A DNA stretch of 7,083 nucleotides from JBEVNX01 sp040507895. GTDB lineage: Bacteria; Desulfobacterota; Binatia; JACPRU01. The notes under the pieces are model-generated. The model saw only the letters and a program-made list of their open reading frames with translations, made no database searches and was not told where the DNA came from. This document shows positions 1-5,582 of the stretch, piece after piece. Within the stretch, counting starts at the first letter, position 1. Each line of letters begins with the position of its first letter. Location: the NCBI GenBank assembly GCA_040507895.1, contig JBEVNX010000177.1, forward strand, positions 1 through 7,083, given 5' to 3'. The translations under genes and the position numbers were made by a program.

Positions 1-436
1 AATCCGGGAGAGATGCCTCGAGGTTCTCCACCGTGAACGCCGGCGACATCGCCTGTCGATCTCGCATGAACTCCGGCGGCAAGGCGGAAAGCAGGGTCAC
101 TATCGCGGGCGGCACGGCGGCCATGAAGAGCCAATGATCCGCCCAGTGTGCGATGATCTCGCAGGCTCCGACGTGGCCGCCGGGGTAGCACGACGGCTCG
201 GGCTTGCGCTCCTCGAGGACGCGAGCGATCAGCGCGGTATCGCAATAGATGTCCGCACCGATCTGCAGCACGGGAATTCGGCGGTAGCCGCCGGTGAGTG
301 GCGTCAGCTTAGGCTTCGGCGCGACGATCGGCTGCTCGACCGAACGCCAACGGATCCGCTTGAAGGCCAGCAGCTTGCGGATCTTCTCGGAGAAGGGCGA
401 TCCGCCGTACTGGTGGAGCAGGATCTCTTCCGTCAT
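1..436 (-). CDS. Glutathione S-transferase family protein, N-terminal part (cut by left edge)
   Basis: My own translation from the ATG at 434-436 stays open for 145 codons to the window edge, so the C-terminus is missing. The protein begins MTEEILLHQYGGSPFSEKIR. This is the thioredoxin-like N-terminal fold of glutathione transferases: first strand, then an SPFSEKIRKLL helix start (Ser13 or Ser16 in the place of the catalytic Ser/Cys), the TGGYRRIPVLQIG stretch with the cis-proline (Pro55), and CDTALIARVLE, where Asp66-Thr67 replace the usual Glu/Asp-Ser that holds the gamma-glutamyl group. From about residue 85 the all-helical C-terminal domain begins. Family role: conjugation or reduction with glutathione in the cytosol; the substrate cannot be told. 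The start is well supported by GAGGAGGG (plus-strand 445-452), 8 nt upstream. It lies 39 bp after the DAHP synthase stop on the same strand and is probably co-transcribed. No metabolic link to its His/aromatic neighbours is evident. Confidence 0.85.
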   Translation of the reverse strand, partial: MTEEILLHQYGGSPFSEKIRKLLAFKRIRWRSVEQPIVAPKPKLTPLTGGYRRIPVLQIGADIYCDTALIARVLEERKPEPSCYPGGHVGACEIIAHWADHWLFMAAVPPAIVTLLSALPPEFMRDRQAMSPAFTVENLEASLPD

Positions 437-475
437 GGCCACGTCCCTCCTCGGTGAAAGCTGCGTCGACCGACC

Positions 476-1591
476 TCAGCGCGTGTGATTGGCGGCGAGC
501 GCGAGCCGGCGCTCGTAGGCTTCACGCACGATGCGTACGTCGTCGAGGTAGGCTCGTAGGTCGCGCACCAGGAGCGCCTGCGGACCGTCGCAAAGCGCCA
601 CCTCAGGAACGGGATGGAAATCGACGAGCAGCATGTTGGCGCCGGCGATCACGGCCTGCGCCGAGATATGCTGGATGTCGAGGATCCCGTCGGGTGCCGG
701 CTCGCGGCGACCGACGGAGTGGGAGGGGTCGACGCACACCGGCAGGCGCGTCAGTCTCTTCACGACCGGGACCTGCGCGACGTCGACCAAGTTCCGGTGG
801 GGGTCGCCGAGGTTGGTCTTCACACCGCGCAAGCAGAACACGATGCGGCGATTTCCTTCGCTCGCCACGTACTCGCACGCGTTGAACGATTCTTCCAGCG
901 TGATCCCCATGCCGCGCTTGTAAAGCACGGGAAACTCCGTCTGCTGTCCGACGACCTTGAGCAGCTCGAAATTCTGCGCGTTGCGAGTGCCGATCTGCAG
1001 CATCACGCCGGTGGGATCGCCGGCTGCCCGTAGCGCCGAGCGGATCTCGCCGATCTGCTGCTCGTGCGTCACCTCCATGGCGATCACGCGGATGCCGTAC
1101 CGGCCGGCGAGATCGAACACGTAGGGCAGGCACTCGCGCCCGTGCCCTTGGAAGTCGTACGGGCTGGTGCGGGGCTTGTAGGCGCCCATGCGCGTCGTGA
1201 CGAGACCTGCCTCGGAAAGAGCGCGCATCGTCCGTTCGGTGTGCTCGCGCGAATCCACCGCGCAGAGGCCGGCGAACACGTGGAGCGACTCCTGGTCGAA
1301 GCGCACGCCGTTGTACTCGAAGCCGAGGCTTTCGACCTGACCCTTGTGACGCCCGATCAGCCGGTAGCGGTCGGAGACCCTCACCACCTGCTGCACCCCG
1401 GGCAGCTCTTCGAGCGGCTCCTTGGGGATCGCCGCGGTGTTGCCGATCACGTGGACCTCGATGACCGACCGAGTTTGGCCGCGCTCGGCGTGCGTGCGCG
1501 TCGTCACCTCGGGATAGGCGCTCAGAGCGCGCAGGATCTGCTGGATCTCCGGGCCGTCTAGCGTGACGTCGGGCTTTAGGAGGACGATCAC
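476..1591 (-). CDS. aroF: 3-deoxy-7-phosphoheptulonate (DAHP) synthase, divergent AroF type with N-terminal ferredoxin-like domain
   Basis: Predicted to condense phosphoenolpyruvate with erythrose-4-phosphate, the first step of the shikimate pathway (cytosol, metal-dependent). The 371 residues comprise a small ferredoxin-like regulatory domain (about 1-80) and a TIM barrel (about 95-350), the layout of the Thermotoga-type enzyme. Visible motifs: FAGLCAVDS (metal Cys110), KPRTSPYDFQG (139-149), QIGTRNAQNF (199-208), LYKRGMG (Lys225, Arg226), CLRGVKT (Arg255), VDPSHSVGRRE (His291) and ALCDGPQ (Asp335). Departures from the family: GLC for GPC, CLRGVKT for CERGIRT, VDFHP for VEVHP (Asp324 where the metal ligand is normally Glu), and about seven extra residues between His291 and Asp324. 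The barrel otherwise looks intact, so it is probably active, but a distinct subfamily or altered specificity is possible. It starts with GTG one base after the hisG stop codon, with AAGG just upstream inside hisG, so translation is probably coupled. The gene symbol is by family only. Confidence 0.9.
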   Translation of the reverse strand: MIVLLKPDVTLDGPEIQQILRALSAYPEVTTRTHAERGQTRSVIEVHVIGNTAAIPKEPLEELPGVQQVVRVSDRYRLIGRHKGQVESLGFEYNGVRFDQESLHVFAGLCAVDSREHTERTMRALSEAGLVTTRMGAYKPRTSPYDFQGHGRECLPYVFDLAGRYGIRVIAMEVTHEQQIGEIRSALRAAGDPTGVMLQIGTRNAQNFELLKVVGQQTEFPVLYKRGMGITLEESFNACEYVASEGNRRIVFCLRGVKTNLGDPHRNLVDVAQVPVVKRLTRLPVCVDPSHSVGRREPAPDGILDIQHISAQAVIAGANMLLVDFHPVPEVALCDGPQALLVRDLRAYLDDVRIVREAYERRLALAANHTR

Positions 1592-1592
1592 C

Positions 1593-2492
1593 TCACAGCA
1601 CCTTGTTGAGCGGGTACTCGATGATCCCGACAGCGCCGGCGGCCAGCAGCTTCGGCACCAGCTCGCGAACTGTGGCCTCGGAGATCACGCTTTCGACCGA
1701 GAGCCAGTGCTCGCCGCGCAGATTCGGCGTCGGATGGAGGTGGGCCACCGTAGGGGCGGTGAGGCTGGGGATGAGGGCGATGACCTGTTCCAGGTGGTCG
1801 TGGCGAACGTTCATCTTGATCCCGACCTGGCTCTCCGCGGCCATCGCCCCCATGACGAGCCGCTCGATCTGATGGATCTTCTCCCGCTTCCAAGGATCCG
1901 CGAGCGCGACCGGGTTGGCGACCAACTGCGGATTCGATTCGAGGAGGTCGGCGATGATGCGCAGGCCGTGGGCGCGGATCGTCGAGCCCGTCTCCGTGAC
2001 CTCCACGATCGCATCCACGAGGCCCTCGGCGGCCTTGGCTTCGGTCGCGCCCCAGGAGAACTCGACGTGTACTTCGATGTTTCGCTCCGCGAAGTAGCGG
2101 CGCGTGAAATTCGTCATCTCGCTGGCGATCCGCTTCCCCCTTAGATCCTCGATCCGTTGGATCGTCGATTCGGCGGGAACCGCGAGCACCCAGCGGGTGG
2201 GCCGGCGGCTCACCTTGGAATAGATGAAGTCGGCGACGATCGTCAGCTCGACGCCGTTCTCGACGATCCAGTCCTTGCCGGTCACGCCGGCGTCGAGCGT
2301 GCCGTCGGCGATGTAGCGCGGCATTTCCTGCGGGCGCAGCAGCGCGCCGCGGATCTCGGGATCGTCGATCGAGGGGAAGTAGCTTCGCTCGCTGCCGGAG
2401 ATTTTCCAGCCCGCCTTGCGAAACAGCTCGATCGTCGCTTGCTCGAGGCTCCCCTTCGGAAGGCCGAGCTTCAGCACCCGCTCGCCGTTCAC
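1593..2492 (-). CDS. hisG: ATP phosphoribosyltransferase, long form
   Basis: Catalyses the first step of histidine synthesis, ATP + PRPP to phosphoribosyl-ATP, and is normally feedback-inhibited by histidine. With the GTG at 2490-2492 the protein is 299 residues, the usual size of the long, HisZ-independent form. Seen: LGLPKGSLEQAT (9-20), the RPQEMPRYIADG and DAGVTGKDW stretches (53-75), the PRPP-binding segment DAIVEVTETGSTIRAHGL (160-177), and a C-terminal ACT-like regulatory domain (about 218-299) containing HLHPTPNLRG and ending GIIEYPLNKVL. An open frame extends 73 codons further upstream, but that part is Arg/Pro-rich and lies antiparallel in frame over hisI, so I reject it. The chosen GTG forms a 4-nt GTGA overlap with the hisI stop, a normal sign of translational coupling. 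A second GTG five codons later is a less likely alternative. Confidence 0.95.
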   Translation of the reverse strand: MNGERVLKLGLPKGSLEQATIELFRKAGWKISGSERSYFPSIDDPEIRGALLRPQEMPRYIADGTLDAGVTGKDWIVENGVELTIVADFIYSKVSRRPTRWVLAVPAESTIQRIEDLRGKRIASEMTNFTRRYFAERNIEVHVEFSWGATEAKAAEGLVDAIVEVTETGSTIRAHGLRIIADLLESNPQLVANPVALADPWKREKIHQIERLVMGAMAAESQVGIKMNVRHDHLEQVIALIPSLTAPTVAHLHPTPNLRGEHWLSVESVISEATVRELVPKLLAAGAVGIIEYPLNKVL

Positions 2493-2878
2493 TTCTTTGC
2501 CCCGTAGACCTTCTCGGGGTCGAACACGGGCTCGAGGATCGTCCGCCAGGTGCCGTCGTCCGCCCGCTCGCGGTAGAAGCAGTGGCGCCGCCCGGTGTGG
2601 CAAGCGGCCCCGCCGTGCTGGCGCACCTTCAGCAGGATCGTGTCGGCGTCGCAATCGACGAAGACGCCGCGCACGTCCTGGTGGTTGCCCGATTCCTCGC
2701 CCTTTCGCCACAGCCCGCGCCGGCGGCTCCAGTAGACGGCGCGCCCGCTGCGAAGCGTCTCCTCGAATGCCTGCTCATTCATGTGTGCGAGCATGAGAAC
2801 TTCTCCAGTATCCGCGTCTTGCGTGATGACCGGAACCAGTCCTCCGCTCTTGTCGAAGTCGATCTTGATCCGTTCCAT
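2489..2878 (-). CDS. hisI: Phosphoribosyl-AMP cyclohydrolase (monofunctional)
   Basis: Opens the adenine ring of phosphoribosyl-AMP in histidine synthesis (cytosolic zinc metalloenzyme, Mg-assisted). From the ATG at 2876-2878 it is 129 residues, normal for the free-standing cyclohydrolase; there is no HisE pyrophosphohydrolase domain, so HisE must be encoded elsewhere. Seen: MLAHMNEQAFEETLRSG (29-45), WSRRRGLWRKGEESGNHQ (50-67), the metal site DCDAD (Asp75, Asp77, Asp79 with Cys76) and GGAACHTGRRHCFY with Cys93 and Cys100. A TTG 14 codons upstream (2918-2920) is in frame, but the family usually begins near the MERIKIDF segment, so I use the ATG. No good Shine-Dalgarno precedes it. It overlaps hisG by 4 nt and appears to be the first gene of the hisI-hisG-aroF-GST run; a weak promoter-like pair lies just upstream. 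Confidence 0.95.
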   Translation of the reverse strand: MERIKIDFDKSGGLVPVITQDADTGEVLMLAHMNEQAFEETLRSGRAVYWSRRRGLWRKGEESGNHQDVRGVFVDCDADTILLKVRQHGGAACHTGRRHCFYRERADDGTWRTILEPVFDPEKVYGAKK

Positions 2879-2891
2879 GACCGAGCCGGCG

Positions 2892-2920
2892 ATGATTCCG
2901 TACGCGTGGGGCAAATGCAA
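2892..2920 (-). promoter_or_regulatory. Weak candidate sigma70-type promoter for hisI-hisG-aroF
   Basis: On the minus strand TTGCAT (2915-2920) is followed after 17 bases by AATCAT (2892-2897), giving 3/6 and 4/6 matches to the -35 and -10 consensus. Transcription would begin near 2885, only a few bases before the hisI ATG, in line with the absence of a Shine-Dalgarno. Matches this weak are common by chance in DNA, so this is tentative. Confidence 0.2.
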
Positions 2921-2946
2921 ATGACGCCACCACGACGACGCATCAT

Positions 2947-2997
2947 CGGACGGCTACCGCTGACCTCGCCGGCTACGGCCAATGCGACCGCCGTCCG
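2947..2997. repeat. Inverted repeat downstream of the lipoprotein-like gene (possible 3' stem-loop)
   Basis: CGGACGGC (2947-2954) and GCCGTCCG (2990-2997) are perfect 8-bp complements around a 35-bp centre. The centre and left arm also hold two near-copies of CGGCTACSG (2952-2960 and about 2970-2978). The structure begins four bases past the stop codon of the gene at 3001-3384 and lies before hisI on the same strand. No T-run follows, so a simple intrinsic terminator is unlikely; it may protect a 3' end or mark a Rho-type termination region. Confidence 0.4.
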
Positions 2998-3000
2998 CGG

Positions 3001-3384
3001 TCAGGATGCCCTCGGGATTTCCTTGCAATCCGCCTTCTTCTCGACGGCCGCTTGGACGCACGAGAGAGAAGCGTTCGAAGCGCCGGCGCGAGCGCGCGCC
3101 GTAACGCGAAGCACCGGGTCCATCCCATCCTCGCTCGGCTCGACGGTGAACTCGAACTCGCCCGCCTCAGAGAGATCCACGCCGAGATTCCTCATCGTCG
3201 CGCCTTGGTCCAGCTTCGGATGGCGATCGCGCCAGTAGTTTCCGTGCGACGCCCGATGATCGCGCTCGGCCTCGAGGAGCTTTTCCATGACCGCCCGCGC
3301 CTTCGCCATGTCGGCCGGTTTCGGCGTGCAAGCCGGCCCCACGACGCAAAGGAGGCAGAAGGCGCCCAGCACGACTCTCTTCAT
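3001..3384 (-). CDS. Small exported pilin-like or lipoprotein-like protein of unknown function
   Basis: 127 residues from the ATG at 3382-3384, chosen because it begins a clear signal sequence (MKRVV, then a hydrophobic core about 4-18) and has a GGGGGAA purine tract 9 nt upstream. The frame is open further upstream, but that part is Arg-rich and unlike a protein start. The leader ends VVGPACTPKP; Cys19 could be lipidated, although Gly at -3 and Pro at -2 make an atypical lipobox. The mature part has an amphipathic helix (AKARAVMEKLLEAERDHRAS), an HGNYW segment, LGVDL, then strands (GEFEFTVEP, VLRVTARAR) and a final Cys109-Cys120 pair. This order resembles the globular half of type IV pilins and pseudopilins (helix, 'E..Y...G.Y' turn, beta sheet, C-terminal disulfide loop), but without a prepilin-peptidase leader. 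I do not recognise the family. Probable location is periplasm or membrane-anchored. Its stop lies 122 bp before hisI; co-transcription is uncertain. Confidence 0.7.
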   Translation of the reverse strand: MKRVVLGAFCLLCVVGPACTPKPADMAKARAVMEKLLEAERDHRASHGNYWRDRHPKLDQGATMRNLGVDLSEAGEFEFTVEPSEDGMDPVLRVTARARAGASNASLSCVQAAVEKKADCKEIPRAS

Positions 3385-3657
3385 CTGCGAATTCCCCCGT
3401 GTTTCATTCCTCTCTCGCGGTCTGCTTCGTCGCCTCGAGCTCGTTTCGAGCCCCGGCGGCGCCGGATCATCGCAAGCGGTAGCGCGGGAGTACTCGATGG
3501 TTCGTCGCATCGCAAGGAACGCTGGTTGGTGAGGCGCGAAAGACCGGCGCCCGTGACAACCAGGTCCTGCGGATGCGGTGCTGCGGGTCCGTAGGCGCCG
3601 GGTCATCACTTCGCCGGCGCGTTGTCATTGCCGGGTCGATTCGCTAGAGCCGATTCG
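3385..3657. promoter_or_regulatory. Divergent intergenic region between the lipoprotein-like gene and lpxD
   Basis: These 273 bases separate the minus-strand and plus-strand gene blocks and must hold promoters for both directions unless lpxD is read from elsewhere. I see two short stem-loops side by side, GCTCG-TTT-CGAGC (3439-3451) and CCGGC-GGC-GCCGG (3453-3465), and no convincing protein-coding gene. A promoter candidate for lpxD is listed separately. For the leftward gene I could not find a -35/-10 pair better than chance. Confidence 0.5.
3622..3650 (+). promoter_or_regulatory. Candidate sigma70-type promoter of lpxD, implying a leaderless mRNA
   Basis: TTGTCA (3622-3627) matches the -35 consensus at 5 of 6 bases; 17 bases later TAGAGC (3645-3650) matches the -10 at only 3 of 6. 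Transcription would start at about 3656-3658, on or beside the lpxD ATG. The lack of a usable Shine-Dalgarno before that ATG fits this, but the -10 is poor. Confidence 0.3.
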
Positions 3658-4686
3658 ATGAAACTCGGCGACGTTGCGCGGCGGATCGGTTGCGAGCTCG
3701 AGGGTGATCCGTCGATCGAGATCACCGGCCCGGCGACGATCGACGACGCAGGCCCTGGCCAAGTGACGTTCGTCGCCAACCCGCGCTATCAATCCAAGCT
3801 CGCCCAGTCCCGTGCCGCGGCCGTAGTCCTCGCCCCGGGCGTCGAGGCGAAGGGGCAGGCGGTGCTGCGCGCCGCCGAGCCTTACGGAGCCTTCGTTCGC
3901 CTGCTCGAGCTCTTCCACGAGCCCTACGCGCCACCCGTCGGCATCGATCCGACGGCACGGGTCGCGCCGACCGCGCGGATCGGAGCGCGCGCCTCGATTG
4001 GCGCCTTCGCCGTCATCGGAGGAGAGGTGACCATCGGTGCCGGCGCCCGAATCGATCCTCACGTGGTGATCTATCCCGGGGTCGTGATCGGTGATCGCTT
4101 CACCGCGTTCGCCGGCGCGGTCGTGCGCGAGCGCGTCACGATCGGCCACGACGTCAAGCTCCAGCCCGGCGTGGTCATCGGCGGGGACGGCTTCGGCTAC
4201 CTTCCCGACGGCAAGCGTGGGGTGCGACCGATTCCGCAGACCGGCACCGTGATTCTCGAAGACGGCGTCGAGATCGGCGCGAACACCACGATCGACCGCG
4301 CGGCCGTCGGCGCTACGCGCATTCGGCGGGGCGCGAAGATCGACAACTTGGTGCAGATCGGGCATGGCTGCGACGTCGGGGAGAGCGCTCTGCTCGCCGC
4401 GCAGGTCGGGCTCGCCGGCAGCACCCAGATCGGCGCCGGCGCCCAGCTCGGTGGACAGGTGGGAGCTGCCGGGCATCTGACGATCGGCGCGGGCGCGCGC
4501 GTCGGCGCGAAATCCGGGGTGTCCAACGACGTCGAGGCCGGAGCGACCGTCGCGTCCGGCATCCCCGCCTTCGACATCCGCACCTACCGCAGGCTCGTCG
4601 CAGCGCTGCGGATTCTCCCGGAGCTCGTGCAGCGATTGCGGCGTATCGAGCGCCGTCTTCGGCTCCCCGCGGGCGACGACGGCTGA
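3658..4686 (+). CDS. lpxD: UDP-3-O-(3-hydroxyacyl)glucosamine N-acyltransferase
   Basis: Adds the N-linked 3-hydroxyacyl chain from acyl-ACP to UDP-3-O-acyl-glucosamine, the third step of lipid A synthesis, in the cytosol. From the ATG at 3658 it is 342 residues, nearly the same as E. coli LpxD. Domains: N-terminal uridine-binding domain (about 1-95, with GPATIDDAGPGQVTFVANPRY at 24-44), a left-handed beta-helix of hexapeptide repeats (about 97-300; for example VAPTARIGARASIGAFAVIG), and a C-terminal helical extension (GIPAFDIRTYRRL onward, ending in Arg-rich helix). Catalytic His236 sits in LVQIGHGCDVG, followed by AAQVGLAGST; GGDGFGYLPDG (176-186) is also typical. A TTG 12 codons upstream is in frame but adds non-conserved residues. 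The usual lpx neighbours (bamA, skp, fabZ, lpxA) are absent; instead yceD follows after 106 bp. No strong ribosome site is seen. Confidence 0.96.
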   Translation: MKLGDVARRIGCELEGDPSIEITGPATIDDAGPGQVTFVANPRYQSKLAQSRAAAVVLAPGVEAKGQAVLRAAEPYGAFVRLLELFHEPYAPPVGIDPTARVAPTARIGARASIGAFAVIGGEVTIGAGARIDPHVVIYPGVVIGDRFTAFAGAVVRERVTIGHDVKLQPGVVIGGDGFGYLPDGKRGVRPIPQTGTVILEDGVEIGANTTIDRAAVGATRIRRGAKIDNLVQIGHGCDVGESALLAAQVGLAGSTQIGAGAQLGGQVGAAGHLTIGAGARVGAKSGVSNDVEAGATVASGIPAFDIRTYRRLVAALRILPELVQRLRRIERRLRLPAGDDG

Positions 4687-4709
4687 ATGGCCTCGCGGGC
4701 ACCGAGGCC

Positions 4710-4743
4710 GGGACTTTCCTTGGTCGCAGTCCCACGTTATATT
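4710..4743 (+). promoter_or_regulatory. Candidate promoter of yceD-rpmF-plsX with an embedded inverted repeat
   Basis: A TATATT -10-like element (4738-4743) lies 50 bp before the yceD GTG, with TTTCCT (4715-4720) at 17-bp spacing as a weak -35. This AT-rich patch stands out in otherwise G+C-rich DNA. A perfect 6-bp inverted repeat, GGGACT (4710-4715) and AGTCCC (4728-4733), covers the -35 and spacer and could be an operator half-site pair. The placement is plausible; factor and strength are unknown. Confidence 0.45.
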
Positions 4744-4792
4744 CGCCGATCCTACTCGCCTTCTCGTGTACGGCGGATGAGCGAGGGCTGCC

Positions 4793-5317
4793 GTGAAGAT
4801 TCGTGTCGTGGACATCAAGGAGACGGAGAAGAGCGCTGCGTTCGTGGAAGACGTTCGGGAGATCAACGAGGCCCTCGGCGGCACGGGGCCGGTGGACTAC
4901 CAGTTCCGTGGCGGGGTCCCGGTGGACGTTTCGTTCTATCGACTCGGCTCCGATCTCTTCTTTCGGGGGCGGTTTCGCAGCGAGGTTTCGGGCACTTGCG
5001 CGCGTTGCCTCGAGAGCTATTCCTTCGCCCTCGGCAAGGAGTTCACCTTCGTTTTGAAGCCGCTCAACGCCGCGGCTGCAGAGGCGGAGCTCACCGAGGA
5101 GGATCTGTCCTTCAGTTTTTACGAAGGCGACGAGGTGAACCTCGCGCCATTGGTGCGCGAGACCCTGCTGCTCGCGCTTCCCACCAAACCCCTGTGCCGA
5201 GAGGATTGCCGCGGGCTCTGCCCGCGCTGCGGCGCGAACCGGAACGGCGCCGAGTGCGGCTGTCGCGAGGAGTGGCGCGATCCTCGACTCGAGGTGCTGC
5301 GAACCCTGAAGCGCTGA
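4793..5317 (+). CDS. yceD: YceD/DUF177 family protein
   Basis: 174 residues from GTG at 4793 (Val read as Met), preceded by GAGGG 5 nt upstream; a nearby ATG at 4777 is in a different frame. Family signs: an N-terminal beta-rich part (GPVDYQFRG, VDVSFYRLGSDLFFRG), the GTCARCLESY motif (Cys69, Cys72), an acidic stretch (about 95-115), NLAPLVRETLLLALPTKPLC (116-135), then a Cys-rich tail CREDCRGLCPRCG...CGC with Cys135, 139, 143, 146, 155 and 157, probably binding zinc. YceD proteins are almost always encoded directly before rpmF and are linked in the literature to 23S rRNA processing or ribosome assembly; the biochemical activity is less well settled. It is followed by rpmF after 43 bp and is probably the first gene of the yceD-rpmF-plsX unit. 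Confidence 0.93.
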   Translation: MKIRVVDIKETEKSAAFVEDVREINEALGGTGPVDYQFRGGVPVDVSFYRLGSDLFFRGRFRSEVSGTCARCLESYSFALGKEFTFVLKPLNAAAAEAELTEEDLSFSFYEGDEVNLAPLVRETLLLALPTKPLCREDCRGLCPRCGANRNGAECGCREEWRDPRLEVLRTLKR

Positions 5318-5360
5318 GAAGCTCGCGACGATCGATCGCGGCACTCGACCGGAGATCTCA

Positions 5361-5543
5361 ATGGCCGTACCCAAGCGAAGAACATCTCGTCAAAAGCGAA
5401 ACAAGCGCCGAGCCCACGACGCGTTGGCGGTGCCGCAGTCGGTGGCTTGTCCGAACTGCGGCGAACCGACGCAGCGGCATCGCGCCTGCGCGCACTGCGG
5501 GCAGTATCGCGGCCGCCAGGTCGTCGAGGTCGCGGAGGATTGA
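5361..5543 (+). CDS. rpmF: 50S ribosomal protein L32 (zinc-ribbon, C+ form)
   Basis: A structural protein of the large ribosomal subunit. The 60 residues start MAVPKRRTSRQKRNKRRAHD, the hallmark of L32, followed by a zinc ribbon with two CxxC pairs (Cys30-Cys33 in CPNC, Cys43-Cys46 in CAHC), then GQYRGRQVVEV and an acidic end. Because all four cysteines are present this is the zinc-containing C+ version. GGAG at 5351-5354 is a good ribosome site 6 nt before the ATG. It lies between yceD and plsX, the conserved order. A second, short G+C-rich hairpin follows the stop codon. Confidence 0.97.
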   Translation: MAVPKRRTSRQKRNKRRAHDALAVPQSVACPNCGEPTQRHRACAHCGQYRGRQVVEVAED

Positions 5544-5547
5544 GCAA

Positions 5548-5569
5548 GCGGCGCCCCGCGGGGTGCCGC
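5548..5569 (+). repeat. G+C-rich hairpin between rpmF and plsX
   Basis: GCGGCGCCCC (5548-5557) pairs with GGGGTGCCGC (5560-5569), 10 bp including one G-U pair; allowing for a minimum loop, about 9 bp form with a CGCG loop. It starts five bases after the rpmF stop and ends 13 bases before the plsX ATG. Only three T follow, so it is not a typical terminator. It may set the rpmF:plsX ratio by partial termination, RNA processing, or shielding of the plsX start, which has no clear Shine-Dalgarno. Confidence 0.5.
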
Positions 5570-5582
5570 CGCGTTTCGAGCC

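Noticed and set aside
614..1561. Plus-strand open frames (139 and 165 codons) opposite the DAHP synthase
   Set aside because: Antisense shadows of a clearly recognisable enzyme; high G+C content keeps such frames open by chance.
1563..2144. Plus-strand open frame (193 codons) opposite hisG
   Set aside because: Antisense shadow of hisG; no homology or ribosome site seen.
2493..2711. 73-codon N-terminal extension of hisG
   Set aside because: Arg/Pro-rich, lies in another frame over hisI, and the GTG at 2490-2492 with its 4-nt overlap gives the normal HisG length.
3385..3609. 75-codon upstream extension of the lipoprotein-like gene
   Set aside because: It would bury the signal peptide inside the protein; the Arg-rich sequence is not protein-like, and the ATG at 3384 has a purine-rich ribosome site.
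4720..4743. TTGGTC plus TATATT as a sigma70 promoter
   Set aside because: The spacer is only 12 bp, too short; the weaker TTTCCT at 17 bp was preferred.
3625..4884. Minus-strand open frame of 419 codons opposite lpxD and the yceD start
   Set aside because: It runs antisense through lpxD and its repeat-like Asp/Gly/Ala content mirrors the hexapeptide repeats of lpxD; no ribosome site or domain.
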